From Methyloceanibacter sp. wino2 (GTDB lineage: Bacteria > Pseudomonadota > Alphaproteobacteria > Rhizobiales > Methyloligellaceae), in NCBI RefSeq assembly GCF_003071365.1, contig NZ_CP028960.1, positions 744,001-808,000 on the forward strand: DNA of 64,000 nt, in the 5' to 3' direction. The stretch's first letter is position 1, and every line of letters starts with the position of its first letter. The translations under genes were made by a program, and so were the position numbers. Of the stretch, positions 51,089 to 60,078 are shown one piece after another. A model generated the notes under the pieces. It was not told the origin of the DNA, did no database searches, and worked only from the letters and a program-made list of their open reading frames with translations.

Positions 51089-52591
51089 GTGTCTGATAGT
51101 ACGAGTCCCTACGCGAAGCTTGAGATGCATTTTGCAGAGCTTCATCAGATTGAGCACGCCCAGGCAATGCTGAGCTGGGACGAGGCGGTGATAATGCCTC
51201 CGGGCGGCGGCACCGAACGCGGCGAAGCGCTGGCGGCGCTAGCAGCCATCGCGCATCGAGCGCTGACCACTGACGCTGTTGGAAACCTCCTCAACGCCGC
51301 CGAAGCCGGCAGCGATCCGCTCAGCCAATGGCAGCAGGCTAATCTGCGCGCGATGCGGCGCATGCACACGCGTGCGGTTGCTGTCCCCGAAGACATTGTG
51401 AGGGCCTCGCAAGTCGCCGCCGCGCGCTGTCAGCAGATCTGGCGTGTTGCCCGCGCGGAGAACGATTGGAAAGCCGTTGCCGAACCACTCGCGGAGGTGC
51501 TCGCGCTGGCCCGGGAGGAAGCCGCCGCACTCGGGGAGGCGCTGGCGCTCGACCCGTACGACGCGCTGCTCGACGGCTACGAAGAGGGGACCCGCGCAGA
51601 CGATGTGGTCCCCTTGTTCGACGACCTTAAGGGGTTTTTGCCCGGCCTCGTGGACCGGGTTCTGGCCCGGCAGAGAAGCCCGTTGCCACTGCCGGGCCCA
51701 TTCCCGCAAGATGGCCAGAACCGGCTCGGCGAAGAAATGATGCGAAGGCTCGGCTTCGACTTCGCGCGCGGGCGCCTGGATATCAGTCACCATCCGTTCT
51801 GTGGTGGCGTCCCCGACGACACGCGCATCACCACCCGCTACAGCGATACCGACTTCTTGGAGTCTTTCATGGCGGTGCTGCACGAGACCGGGCACGCGCT
51901 CTATCAACAGGGCCTTCCTGCCGATTGGCGGCAGCAGCCCGTGGGCAACTGCCTCGGCGCCGCCGTGCACGAGAGCCAGTCGCTATTCGTTGAAATGCAA
52001 ATCTCCCGGAGCAGCTCTTTCATGGAGTTCGCGGCGCCGCATATCCGTCATCACCTGGGCGGGGGGCAAGACGATGACGCATGGACCGCGGACAACCTCC
52101 ATGCGCACGCCATCTGCGTACGCCGCGATTATATCCGCGTTGAGGCGGACGAGCTTACCTATCCGCTCCACGTTATTCTCAGGTTCGAGCTGGAGCGCGC
52201 CTTGATTGCGGGCGATCTCTCCGTCGCGGACATACCCGATGCCTGGAACGACGGCATGAGCCGGTATCTCGGCCTATCGACCGACGGCAATTTCAAGGAC
52301 GGCTGTATGCAGGATGTCCACTGGTTCTCCGGGCTCTTCGGCTATTTCCCGACCTATACGCTCGGTGCGCTAGTGGCGGCGCAATGGTTCGCAGCCGCCA
52401 CGAGATGCCTCCCAGATATCGAAACAAGTATACGGACCGGAGACTTCGCCCCCGTGGTCAGCTGGCTTCGGAAAGAAATTCATTCTCGCGGACAGCTCAA
52501 AACAGCACGCGAACTCCTAACGGAGATCACCGGCGAGCCGCTTAACATCCGCTACTTCAAAGACCATTTGGAACGGCGCTATCTCGGTTGA
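51089..52591 (+). CDS. M32-family metallocarboxypeptidase (Taq type)
   Basis: A 500-aa metallopeptidase of family M32. The zinc site HETGHALYQ (HExxH, near residue 270) and the downstream AAVHESQSLFVEMQ glutamate region are present, with the family signature HPFCGGVPDDTRITTRY about 40 residues before. It removes C-terminal residues from peptides in the cytoplasm. The start used is the GTG at 51089; a TTG at 51056 is possible, and neither has a strong ribosome binding site. Its 3' end overlaps the convergent GNAT-like gene by 13 bases. Confidence 0.88.
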   Translation: MSDSTSPYAKLEMHFAELHQIEHAQAMLSWDEAVIMPPGGGTERGEALAALAAIAHRALTTDAVGNLLNAAEAGSDPLSQWQQANLRAMRRMHTRAVAVPEDIVRASQVAAARCQQIWRVARAENDWKAVAEPLAEVLALAREEAAALGEALALDPYDALLDGYEEGTRADDVVPLFDDLKGFLPGLVDRVLARQRSPLPLPGPFPQDGQNRLGEEMMRRLGFDFARGRLDISHHPFCGGVPDDTRITTRYSDTDFLESFMAVLHETGHALYQQGLPADWRQQPVGNCLGAAVHESQSLFVEMQISRSSSFMEFAAPHIRHHLGGGQDDDAWTADNLHAHAICVRRDYIRVEADELTYPLHVILRFELERALIAGDLSVADIPDAWNDGMSRYLGLSTDGNFKDGCMQDVHWFSGLFGYFPTYTLGALVAAQWFAAATRCLPDIETSIRTGDFAPVVSWLRKEIHSRGQLKTARELLTEITGEPLNIRYFKDHLERRYLG

Positions 52592-53349
52592 GCCTGTTCC
52601 GCTGCTCCGGCGGCATCGACCGTTCCAGATAGCTCCCGGCGGCAGAACTTTTCCATGCTTCTCGCCCCCAGAACGGCTGCCGCCTGTTCTCGAAAATATT
52701 CGATGCATCGGTACTCGGCTTCCGTTGCGCCCCGCGCAAACGCCTCATCCCCAAGCGGGCTCCCGATCTCCTCAAAGCGATCGGCATCGTGAACGCCCAA
52801 TCCCATATTGATAAGCGTTCGGCCATCACTCCTGAAAGGAGGGCCGAGGAGATAGAAGCCGAGGTGGTCAAAGAATACTGCTGCAATTCCGGGCGAGGTA
52901 GTCAGCAGCACAATTTCCGCGCCGTCGCGCTCCAGCCGCCTCGTCAGCTCGACCATCAGGGCCTTGGCGGCTGTCATGCTGCTTGCGCTTCCCTTGATGG
53001 GCACCGACCGTCCGCGGAAGGGCGGGAGCACGGCAACCGCGTTGACGGTCGCCACCGCGGCTCGGACGCCCTCGAGCTCGGGACGCTTCATGAGCTCCGT
53101 GAAAAAGTTCGCGTGAGGAAAAGACTCCCCAATCATCGTGGCCCGCGCGATGCCGATCGCCCTGCCATCTGCACGCGCAATTACAAACATCGAGTGGGGG
53201 TCAAAGGGGTCGGGCGCAACGCGGCGGGAACAAGGCTCGAGCGGTAGCTGCCAGCCCTGTTCGATCACGAAGACGTCGTGCTTGATCTCCCGATACTCAT
53301 CGAACTCAGGCACCGATGTGTCGTCGAAGAAGCTTACAGTGACAGCCAT
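52579..53349 (-). CDS. GNAT-like acyltransferase
   Basis: A 256-aa protein with an acyltransferase-like core (about 10-190): EYREIKHDVFVIEQGWQLPL resembles the N-terminus of autoinducer-synthase-like GNAT proteins, and VATVNAVAVLPPFRGRSVP resembles the acetyl-CoA-binding strand-loop (V-x-P-x-x-R-G). The substrate is unknown. Its start overlaps the end of the patatin gene by 16 bases, so they are co-transcribed; its stop overlaps the M32 peptidase gene from the opposite strand. Confidence 0.7.
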   Translation of the reverse strand: MAVTVSFFDDTSVPEFDEYREIKHDVFVIEQGWQLPLEPCSRRVAPDPFDPHSMFVIARADGRAIGIARATMIGESFPHANFFTELMKRPELEGVRAAVATVNAVAVLPPFRGRSVPIKGSASSMTAAKALMVELTRRLERDGAEIVLLTTSPGIAAVFFDHLGFYLLGPPFRSDGRTLINMGLGVHDADRFEEIGSPLGDEAFARGATEAEYRCIEYFREQAAAVLGARSMEKFCRRELSGTVDAAGAAEQAQPR

Positions 53350-55253
53350 ATCTTCAACAAATATCCGATCGACGACCAGCTCTTCGTCAGTGACATCTCG
53401 CCGAGTTTCACTTCATGCGAATTGGGATGAAAGAAATCCCCCACATAGCCGTCTTCGGTCTGGGTGAGCTCGACTTCGAAGCGTGCGGTTGGATGTTTCT
53501 TATGATTGCCGTTCTGTCCTCGATCGAATTGCTTGAAGGTAACGTCGATCTTCTGCTCGTTTCCGACATATCTGGAGTCGCCACTCATGAGAAACACGAC
53601 GCGGCGGAACTCGCCCGGGAACCGGAAGAACGCGGTTCCGTGCACGAAATCATCCCGAACGCGCAGGGACGCCCGTCCGTATCCTACTTTTCCGACGACA
53701 TTCTCCTGACGCTTGAAGTCCTCAACGGCCTTCACGAGACTCGCCTGGATCGGCATTTCTCCCGTCTCTTGGAATCGGTCGACAGCGGTGCGCTGCTCTG
53801 GACTGAGCATGTTCTCCTCCCACTGCGGCAGGTAGTCGTCGTAGACGATGCTCATCCGATAGGAATCGGGCCATGCGAGAAAGTAATCGAACGTGTTCAG
53901 GAACACGGACCCGAGCAGGTAGACAAAGGCGATGGCAAGGGTCAGGTTGAGAACGCCCCAAGGGTCTCTCAACGAAAAAAAGTGCGGGTGCACACGATTT
54001 GAGTCGAGAAGTCTCTTCGCTGTGGCAACGGCCTTTTTGTGCTCACCGCCAATGTTTTTCTCAAGCAGCCGGGATTTTTCGGCCACACATTCCGGAATCC
54101 AAAGTGGCTTGTCGGCGAGCTCGGGTTTCGTCTTCGTCCACAAATCCTTCAAAACATACCGGGCGACGCAATAGCCGTGGGCGACCAGCGTCCTAACTTC
54201 CATGTCCGTGAACTTGTCGAGATCGGTTCGTATGCTTTTCGCTGCCCTCTGGACATTGAGGTGCAGAGCCTGCTCATCTTCGTGGGGATGAACTTCCGTC
54301 GACAACTGCGCGAAGCGAAACCGGCTGAGGCGTTTCTCGTCTTTCAGGAGGGCCTCTGAGAAGATGTTCTGTTCCCGAACGCGTTCGTACTCCAGCTCGC
54401 CGACACGCTTCATGAGGATATCGGCAGAGCGGGACGCCGCATTCAGCAAAGAGCGAAAGCGCTTGGTGTAGTTGGGGTCGAAGGTTGCACCGGCATCGCT
54501 GATGACGACATGGTCGAAGTCGATCTCGTGGTCCAGCAGCGCAAGCTTCCGCGCTCCGAGGTTGTCGAAGATGCCGCCGTCGGTCACATAGGAGAACGGC
54601 GACTGAAACGCGGCCATGTCGACTTGAAGGCGCTCCGCCGTCAGTTCAATCGGAGGAAAGAACAGCGGATAAGAGGATGAGGCGGCGACGGCCAGAGCGG
54701 TGCTGATCGCATACGTCTCGTACAGTTCGGTACCTTGAGGTGTATCGATGCAGAAGCCGTCGGCGGTGAATGAGCACAGTTGGCCGCTGGAAAGATTAGT
54801 TGTCAGGATATGGAGTGCAGGCGCTTTCGGGTTGCGCACGCGCAAGCCATGCAGAGTCGTGTAGTCGTAGAACTTGTCGTAGAACTGCTCCAACAAGTCC
54901 GTCCGGCCGAGCTTGACCTTTGGAATGAGGCTCGCAGCCAGTAGCAGCGGCAGCCGTCGTACAATCTTCCCCCGCACGTCCTGCTGGGTGAACGCGATCA
55001 GTTCCGCGGCTGCTTTCTCGAAGTCCGCATCGTTCTCCGACGTATATTCACTCCAGCGATAGATGAGGTGCGCGGCGATGATACTGCCGCCGGACACGCT
55101 CGCCAGCTGGGTAACGTCGGCCAGCAGGCCGGCGTCGCGCAAGAAGCGGACCAGCCCAAGGTGAAACAAGGTGGCGCGGAAGCCGCCACCGGAAAGAGCG
55201 AGGCCGATATTCAATGCCGGTTCTTGTTGTTCCGGCGGCTTGTCGTCCGCCAT
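53334..55253 (-). CDS. patatin-like phospholipase with membrane segment
   Basis: A 639-aa protein. Patatin domain (about 10-330): oxyanion hole GLALSGGGFRATLFHLGLV, nucleophile elbow ASVSGGSIIAAHL and the dyad aspartate in TDGGIFDNLGARK. A membrane segment (LNLTLAIAFVYLLGSVFLNTFDYF) near 430-455 is followed by a C-terminal region of about 180 aa not typical of patatins. It is expected to hydrolyse lipid acyl esters at the inner membrane. It precedes the GNAT-like gene, suggesting acyl release and transfer (inference). Confidence 0.88.
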   Translation of the reverse strand: MADDKPPEQQEPALNIGLALSGGGFRATLFHLGLVRFLRDAGLLADVTQLASVSGGSIIAAHLIYRWSEYTSENDADFEKAAAELIAFTQQDVRGKIVRRLPLLLAASLIPKVKLGRTDLLEQFYDKFYDYTTLHGLRVRNPKAPALHILTTNLSSGQLCSFTADGFCIDTPQGTELYETYAISTALAVAASSSYPLFFPPIELTAERLQVDMAAFQSPFSYVTDGGIFDNLGARKLALLDHEIDFDHVVISDAGATFDPNYTKRFRSLLNAASRSADILMKRVGELEYERVREQNIFSEALLKDEKRLSRFRFAQLSTEVHPHEDEQALHLNVQRAAKSIRTDLDKFTDMEVRTLVAHGYCVARYVLKDLWTKTKPELADKPLWIPECVAEKSRLLEKNIGGEHKKAVATAKRLLDSNRVHPHFFSLRDPWGVLNLTLAIAFVYLLGSVFLNTFDYFLAWPDSYRMSIVYDDYLPQWEENMLSPEQRTAVDRFQETGEMPIQASLVKAVEDFKRQENVVGKVGYGRASLRVRDDFVHGTAFFRFPGEFRRVVFLMSGDSRYVGNEQKIDVTFKQFDRGQNGNHKKHPTARFEVELTQTEDGYVGDFFHPNSHEVKLGEMSLTKSWSSIGYLLKIWLSL

Positions 55254-55683
55254 GTTCGCATTTACCTCCCAGCCAATCCGAAATTGGTTCGCCGGTACAG
55301 AACGTCAATTTCGGTCGACCGCCGGTCAACGAAAGACCGAGGTCAGATGATCTTGCATCATCTTCGGGCACGGGCTCGGCGTATTTGACCTAAATCAGAG
55401 AGTTGACGTGCAGCGTGAAGCGATGCCTGGAGCTCGACCACCAACGGTTGCTCAGGCAAGAGGAGTAAGCAGCGGAGCTTGCGGCTGCCCCGCCATTGCT
55501 CTGCTCTCCTTGTCCCATCGGCATGCTTGACGCGGGCCAATGCGGCAAGGCATGGGATTAAACGCTCTGCTTTGGTAGCTCGGCTCCGGTCGCCGACCGG
55601 CCGCGAGGCGCACGAAGTGCCGAGACCCCTTTGGGACGACAATAGAGCACGGCCGGACGGGAATGCCGGTAGCTAGGACCCCC
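55254..55683. promoter_or_regulatory. intergenic region with a possible FNR-type site
   Basis: TTGACCTAAATCAG at 55385-55398 resembles the FNR/FixK consensus at 8 of 10 defined positions, about 290 bases before the transporter gene. No gene is supported here. Confidence 0.35.
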
Positions 55684-58092
55684 ATGACGAGCACCAACGG
55701 TTTGCCACCTCAGATCCGTCTCTACCGCTACACGAAGCCATTCGTGCTGCTTGGCGAGGTGACGTTGCGCTACCCGAGACGGGCGCTCGCAATCCTCGTG
55801 TTGCTGACCTTGATAGTGGGCGCGGGTCTATTTCGGGTGGAAGCCGACGATGCGCTAGACCGATTTCTCCAGTCCTCCACACCAGATTACCAGGCGTTCG
55901 AGGCGTTGCGAGAACGCTTCCCCGCGAGCGATCTCGACGTCTATCTGGCGGTTGATGGGCGTGACCTTCTCAGCTCAGAGCATCTAGGCCAGATGCAGGA
56001 CATCGCGTTCGATCTGCTGCTCCTGGATTCGGTCGATACCATCGTCTCGATCTTCGCACTACGTGAGCCGCTGGCGTCGGATCGCTTGCCGGCTCCGATC
56101 ATACCCGACGACTTGAGCGACGACGATCAACTTGCCGACCTGGGAACGCTGCTCGATGGGCACCCGCTGGCAAGTGGCCGTCTTATTTCGAAATCCGTCG
56201 ACGGGCGCCGCCTTGCGCTGTTCGTGGTGGCTCTCAATCGCGAACAGGTCTCGAGCCGCGGTCTTCCCAACATCGTTCGCGAACTCGATAGCGCCATCGC
56301 TCAGAGCGCTGCCGGAAGCGACCTTCGCCTGGGGCTGTCGGGCATGCCTGTCATGAAGGCGGAGGTGATCGAGAGCACCCGCCGCGATATTCTGGTGTTC
56401 AACGCTATCGGCCTCGTGGTCGGTGCCTTGATTCTCGCGATCTTCTTTCGCCGCTGGCAGCTCGTCATGATCGCCATCGCGCCGGCGCTCTTGGCGGTCC
56501 TGTGGTGCCTTGGACTGTTCGGCTGGACCGGCACGCGCATCGATCCCCTGATGAATGCCGTAATGCCGCTTGTGCTCGTGGTGGCGCTGAATAACGGCAT
56601 GCACTTTCTGTATGCCATCTGCCGCAACCTCGACGCCGGCGCGCCCAAAGTGAGCGCTATCCGCCAATCCTTGGCGGAGGTAGGCCCGGCTTGCGCATTG
56701 ACCTCGATAACAACGTCGATAGCGCTGCTGTCCATGGCACTGAGCAACTCTGAGCTCATCCGCTCGTTTGGGATCATGGCGGCCCTGTCGGTCTTGCTCG
56801 CCCTTGCCATCGTCATGGCGGTGATGCCCATGCTGGCAATGGTGTTTCTCAAGGAGGGTAAGTCCAAATATCTGAGCGGTGGTCGCGCCCGGAAAGGCGC
56901 GCAGCTCCTGGAAAACTTGTCGGTGAGGCTCTCAACGAGCGTTGCGAAGAAGCCGAACATCATCGCCGTTTCCGGGCTCGTTCTGACGATGGTGTTTGCC
57001 TGGGCGTATCTGCAGTTGGAGCCGCGTTTTCGTCTCAGCGACATGCTTCCCGATCAAGGCACCGCAGTGCCGGTTCTGGATCGTATCGAGGACAGGCTGG
57101 GCGGCCTTTTCCCGTTGAGCGCTCTTGTGCAGTGGCCGGAGCAATTGGACTACCAGTCGGATGAGGTTCGATCGGCCATCCAGGACATCCATGAGACGCT
57201 GCAGGGTCACCCGGGCATCAGCAAGGTCAACTCGCTCTATGACCTACAGGTTTGGGCCGAGTCCGGCGGATTGTCCCCGTCCGCTGCGATCGAACGCCTA
57301 AACGAAGCTGCGCCGCCGGAAGTCATCTCGCGATTCGTCAACGCCGACCGCCACGCAGCTTTGGTCTCCGGCTACATCAACGACCTTGAAGCCAATGACA
57401 TTCTGAAACTCTCGAGCGAGCTCGATTCGGAACTCGACGGGGTGCGCGTGCGTCATCCGGGGTTCACGATAACGCTGACGGGCCTTGCGAGCGTCGGCGC
57501 CACTCGTTCCACAGCGATCATATCTCAGCTGAGCCTCTCGATGTTGGGCGCCGTGATAATCGTGATCGCTCTGATCGGCATGGCGTTTCGGTCGATCCTG
57601 TTCGCCGGCCTAAGCGTCATCCCAAATCTCTTCGCTCTATTCGCCACTGGGACGTGGCTGATGTTGCTCCAAGGTGGTCTCGACTATGCGACGATCGTTG
57701 GTCTTACGGTCGCGTTCGGACTTGCCGTGGATGACACGATCCATGTGTTGAACAGGTATGAAATCGAGGTGCAGCGCTCGGGCGACGCCTCGATTGCGGT
57801 CGAAGATACGATGCGTATTATCGGTACGGTTCTGATCCTGACCACGGTCGCGCTGCTTGCCGGGATCTCCGTGACCCAGCTCAGCGTCGTGCCGCCGACG
57901 CGGCAATTCGGTTTGATCTGCATGTCCACGCTGATATTCGCCTTGCTCGGAGACTTGGTCATTCTTCCCGCCCTTATCCTCGTCGCGTCTCGCTGGAAGA
58001 ACTGGCCGCTCCGACCTGAGCCTGTGGAGACAACGGATTTTGACCGGGGCCAACCTGACGAGGAACTGCACGCATGGAAGGTCAAAGGATGA
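55684..58092 (+). CDS. MMPL/RND-superfamily transporter (HAE3-like)
   Basis: An 802-aa protein with two RND halves: TM1 (ALAILVLLTLIVGAGLF), periplasmic loop (about 60-235), membrane block about 240-385, then TM7 (IIAVSGLVLTMVFAWAYL), loop (about 450-600) and membrane block about 610-775 with VGLTVAFGLAVDDTIHVLNRY, which carries the charged relay residues. Members move lipids or hydrophobic molecules. The start is the ATG at 55684, with AGGA 5 bases upstream; the in-frame start at 55663 adds seven residues. Its stop overlaps the next start. Confidence 0.85.
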   Translation: MTSTNGLPPQIRLYRYTKPFVLLGEVTLRYPRRALAILVLLTLIVGAGLFRVEADDALDRFLQSSTPDYQAFEALRERFPASDLDVYLAVDGRDLLSSEHLGQMQDIAFDLLLLDSVDTIVSIFALREPLASDRLPAPIIPDDLSDDDQLADLGTLLDGHPLASGRLISKSVDGRRLALFVVALNREQVSSRGLPNIVRELDSAIAQSAAGSDLRLGLSGMPVMKAEVIESTRRDILVFNAIGLVVGALILAIFFRRWQLVMIAIAPALLAVLWCLGLFGWTGTRIDPLMNAVMPLVLVVALNNGMHFLYAICRNLDAGAPKVSAIRQSLAEVGPACALTSITTSIALLSMALSNSELIRSFGIMAALSVLLALAIVMAVMPMLAMVFLKEGKSKYLSGGRARKGAQLLENLSVRLSTSVAKKPNIIAVSGLVLTMVFAWAYLQLEPRFRLSDMLPDQGTAVPVLDRIEDRLGGLFPLSALVQWPEQLDYQSDEVRSAIQDIHETLQGHPGISKVNSLYDLQVWAESGGLSPSAAIERLNEAAPPEVISRFVNADRHAALVSGYINDLEANDILKLSSELDSELDGVRVRHPGFTITLTGLASVGATRSTAIISQLSLSMLGAVIIVIALIGMAFRSILFAGLSVIPNLFALFATGTWLMLLQGGLDYATIVGLTVAFGLAVDDTIHVLNRYEIEVQRSGDASIAVEDTMRIIGTVLILTTVALLAGISVTQLSVVPPTRQFGLICMSTLIFALLGDLVILPALILVASRWKNWPLRPEPVETTDFDRGQPDEELHAWKVKG

Positions 58093-58487
58093 AGCAAGTC
58101 TGGCTCTTGCTGGTCGTCGGTTCCGCCGCTGCTCTGAGCACGCTTGGTGCAACGGCATCCGCCTCGAGTTCCCTGGACGGCGTTTGGAGCGGCAGCGGCG
58201 AGGTCAACCCCAAGGACGGTGAGAGGGAGACCGTTCGCTGCCGTGTCCAGTACAAGCAAGAAAGCGAAAAAGTCTTCGGCGTCACGGCGACTTGCGCCAC
58301 GCGCTCGCGAAAAATCCAGCAGACCGGCAAGGTTCTGAAGGCGACCGCCTCAACCTATGTGGGTGACTTCTACAACCAGAGCTACGACGTCTCAGGTCGG
58401 GTGCGCGTCGTTCTCAATGGCGCCACCCAGACCGTTACATTTCGGAGCGCCCGGGGCACCGGCAGCGTCAGTCTGCGCAAGCAGTGA
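58089..58487 (+). CDS. small secreted protein after the MMPL transporter
   Basis: A 132-aa protein with a signal peptide (MKQVWLLLVVGSAAALSTLGATASA) and a beta-rich domain with two cysteines (ETVRCRVQYKQ, VTATCATRSRK). Its ATG overlaps the transporter stop, which implies coupling and a shared task, for instance periplasmic substrate handling. Family not recognised. Confidence 0.72.
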   Translation: MKQVWLLLVVGSAAALSTLGATASASSSLDGVWSGSGEVNPKDGERETVRCRVQYKQESEKVFGVTATCATRSRKIQQTGKVLKATASTYVGDFYNQSYDVSGRVRVVLNGATQTVTFRSARGTGSVSLRKQ

Positions 58488-58548
58488 CCCCAGGCGATGG
58501 ACGTTGCGACGGAAAAACAGCCTGCTCCCCGCGGTTTGAGCAGAGTCA

Positions 58549-59043
58549 ATGCGTCGCCCAATTTGGATAACGACACTGATCCCCATGAGAACCAGCCGCG
58601 CGATCGTTATAGCCGTCGGGATGTTGGCATCGTTGCAGTTCGCGATGTTCGCTGGAAGTGCCAGTGCGGCAGGCTGCCCTCATACCCCTGCGGCATCCAG
58701 CGCCGAGCGCAAGGCGATTTTGAATGCGCTGCGAAAGCCCATCGCGCGAGAGCTCGGTCAAGCCGTCAGGTTCCGGATCGAGACGGTCAGCGTGTGCCGC
58801 GGCTGGGCCTTTGTCGAAGCCACGCCTCAGAGGCCGAACGGCAAACCGATCGATTGGAGCGTTTCCTCCTACGCAGATGCGGTCGCAAACGATGCGTGCG
58901 GGCTCTTGGTCCACGGGTTGCTCGCAAAAAACAAGGGGCAGTGGAAGGTCAGGCAGACCGTGGTTTGCGCTACGGATGTCCCGTATGTCACCTGGGCGAA
59001 GGAATTCGGCGCCCCGGTCCAAATCTTTCCGTACCAAGAATAG
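58549..59043 (+). CDS. secreted protein of unknown function
   Basis: A 164-aa protein (or 152 aa from the Met codon at 58585) with a signal peptide ending GSASA and four cysteines after it (AAGCPHTP, VSVCRGW, NDACGLL, TVVCATD), probably two disulfides in the periplasm. A PVQIFPYQE end closes it. It follows the previous gene by 61 bases on the same strand. No family recognised; a processed secreted factor acting with the transporter is an inference. Confidence 0.68.
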   Translation: MRRPIWITTLIPMRTSRAIVIAVGMLASLQFAMFAGSASAAGCPHTPAASSAERKAILNALRKPIARELGQAVRFRIETVSVCRGWAFVEATPQRPNGKPIDWSVSSYADAVANDACGLLVHGLLAKNKGQWKVRQTVVCATDVPYVTWAKEFGAPVQIFPYQE

Positions 59044-59089
59044 TCTGCAAGATCGCGATCCCTCCGTCCCGCGGCCCCAGGGGTGCCGG

Positions 59090-59731
59090 TTAGTCGACGT
59101 CGTGAGTGCGCGGGTCTGGCTCATCCTTGTCGATTACGTCCGAGCCGCCTGTAGGAGAGGGGTCGTCCTCGAGATCCGGTAGACCGGCGCGCAGGTATGC
59201 CACGGTCATGAAAATTTCTTCCCGCGTCAGTTGGTCTTTGAAGGCCGGCATGGCGGTGCCGAACGGCTTGCCACCTTCTGCGATGCTCCACAGGAGGTAC
59301 TGATCCACGGCGAAAGGTTGCCCCACCAAATAGGCCAGCATGGCCGGCGAGGGTCTCAGCGCCTGGGAGAGATTTCCATTTCCAAGGCCCAGCCTGCCGT
59401 GACACTGCCGGCAATGGGCCGCGTAGAGCTTTGCGCCTTCCACGATGCCGCGCACCGTGTAGCCCACCTTGTTGTCGGCGTTTGTGTATTCTTCTGGGAC
59501 CTTGCCATTTGAAAACGTCGAGAACCGCAGCATTCTTTGCCGCTGGTCGGTATCCAGATGTTGCAGATCCGCGTCGAAACCGAGCGGCCGTGTATCCGGC
59601 TGGGCCTGCGGTGTTGCGTCAGCTTCGGACGAGGCACTATCCGAAGCTGGCGGCGCATCCTCCGCGTATGAAGCGGGCGAAAGCAGACCGGCAAGGCCCG
59701 AAAGGATGAGAGCGGCAACAGTCCGCAGCAT
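59090..59731 (-). CDS. secreted mono-haem cytochrome c
   Basis: A 213-aa protein with a signal peptide (MLRTVAALILSGLAGLLSPASYA), a proline- and acid-rich linker, and a class I cytochrome c domain with CRQCH (near residue 118) and a candidate Met ligand in GTAMPAFKDQL. It carries electrons in the periplasm. The start is the ATG at 59729-59731 with AAAGGAC upstream; the longer frame to 59788 lacks a site. It is convergent with the secreted-protein gene. Confidence 0.85.
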   Translation of the reverse strand: MLRTVAALILSGLAGLLSPASYAEDAPPASDSASSEADATPQAQPDTRPLGFDADLQHLDTDQRQRMLRFSTFSNGKVPEEYTNADNKVGYTVRGIVEGAKLYAAHCRQCHGRLGLGNGNLSQALRPSPAMLAYLVGQPFAVDQYLLWSIAEGGKPFGTAMPAFKDQLTREEIFMTVAYLRAGLPDLEDDPSPTGGSDVIDKDEPDPRTHDVD

Positions 59732-59898
59732 GGGTGTTGTCCTTTCGCCAAGGGGTTTGCTGCGCGACGACATAGCAACCCTCGCCACACCAAACCTTAT
59801 CGCTGATCAACTGCCGTCAGCGCGTCGGATCAGGCCAGGCGGAGAACTTTTCTCTATCATAGGACTGTGTATCCGGACTTGGCTCGGACGATCGTGGT

Positions 59899-60008
59899 CC
59901 GCTTCTGGCACGAAGCAGACCTCGATCTCTGTAGCCGACATGCCTGCTTTGAGGGGTAAAGCGGACCTCTCGGCCCCTCTCTACAACTTCGGCTTCTGAC
60001 CCAAAGCG
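59899..60008. repeat. dispersed intergenic repeat, copy 2
   Basis: Starts CCGCTTCTGGCACGAAGCAG and ends GGCTTCTGACCCAAAGCG, with an internal CATGCCTGCTTTGAGG stretch absent from the shorter copies. Its translations give the repeat-derived peptides often predicted as tiny ORFs in Hyphomicrobiales genomes. It lies between the cytochrome and dehydrogenase genes. Confidence 0.75.
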
Positions 60009-60078
60009 CAACCCAACGGGCCAGCTATGCGCCGTATCGAACTCTCATCCATGGGCCCGCCCTACCTGTCGAACTTAA

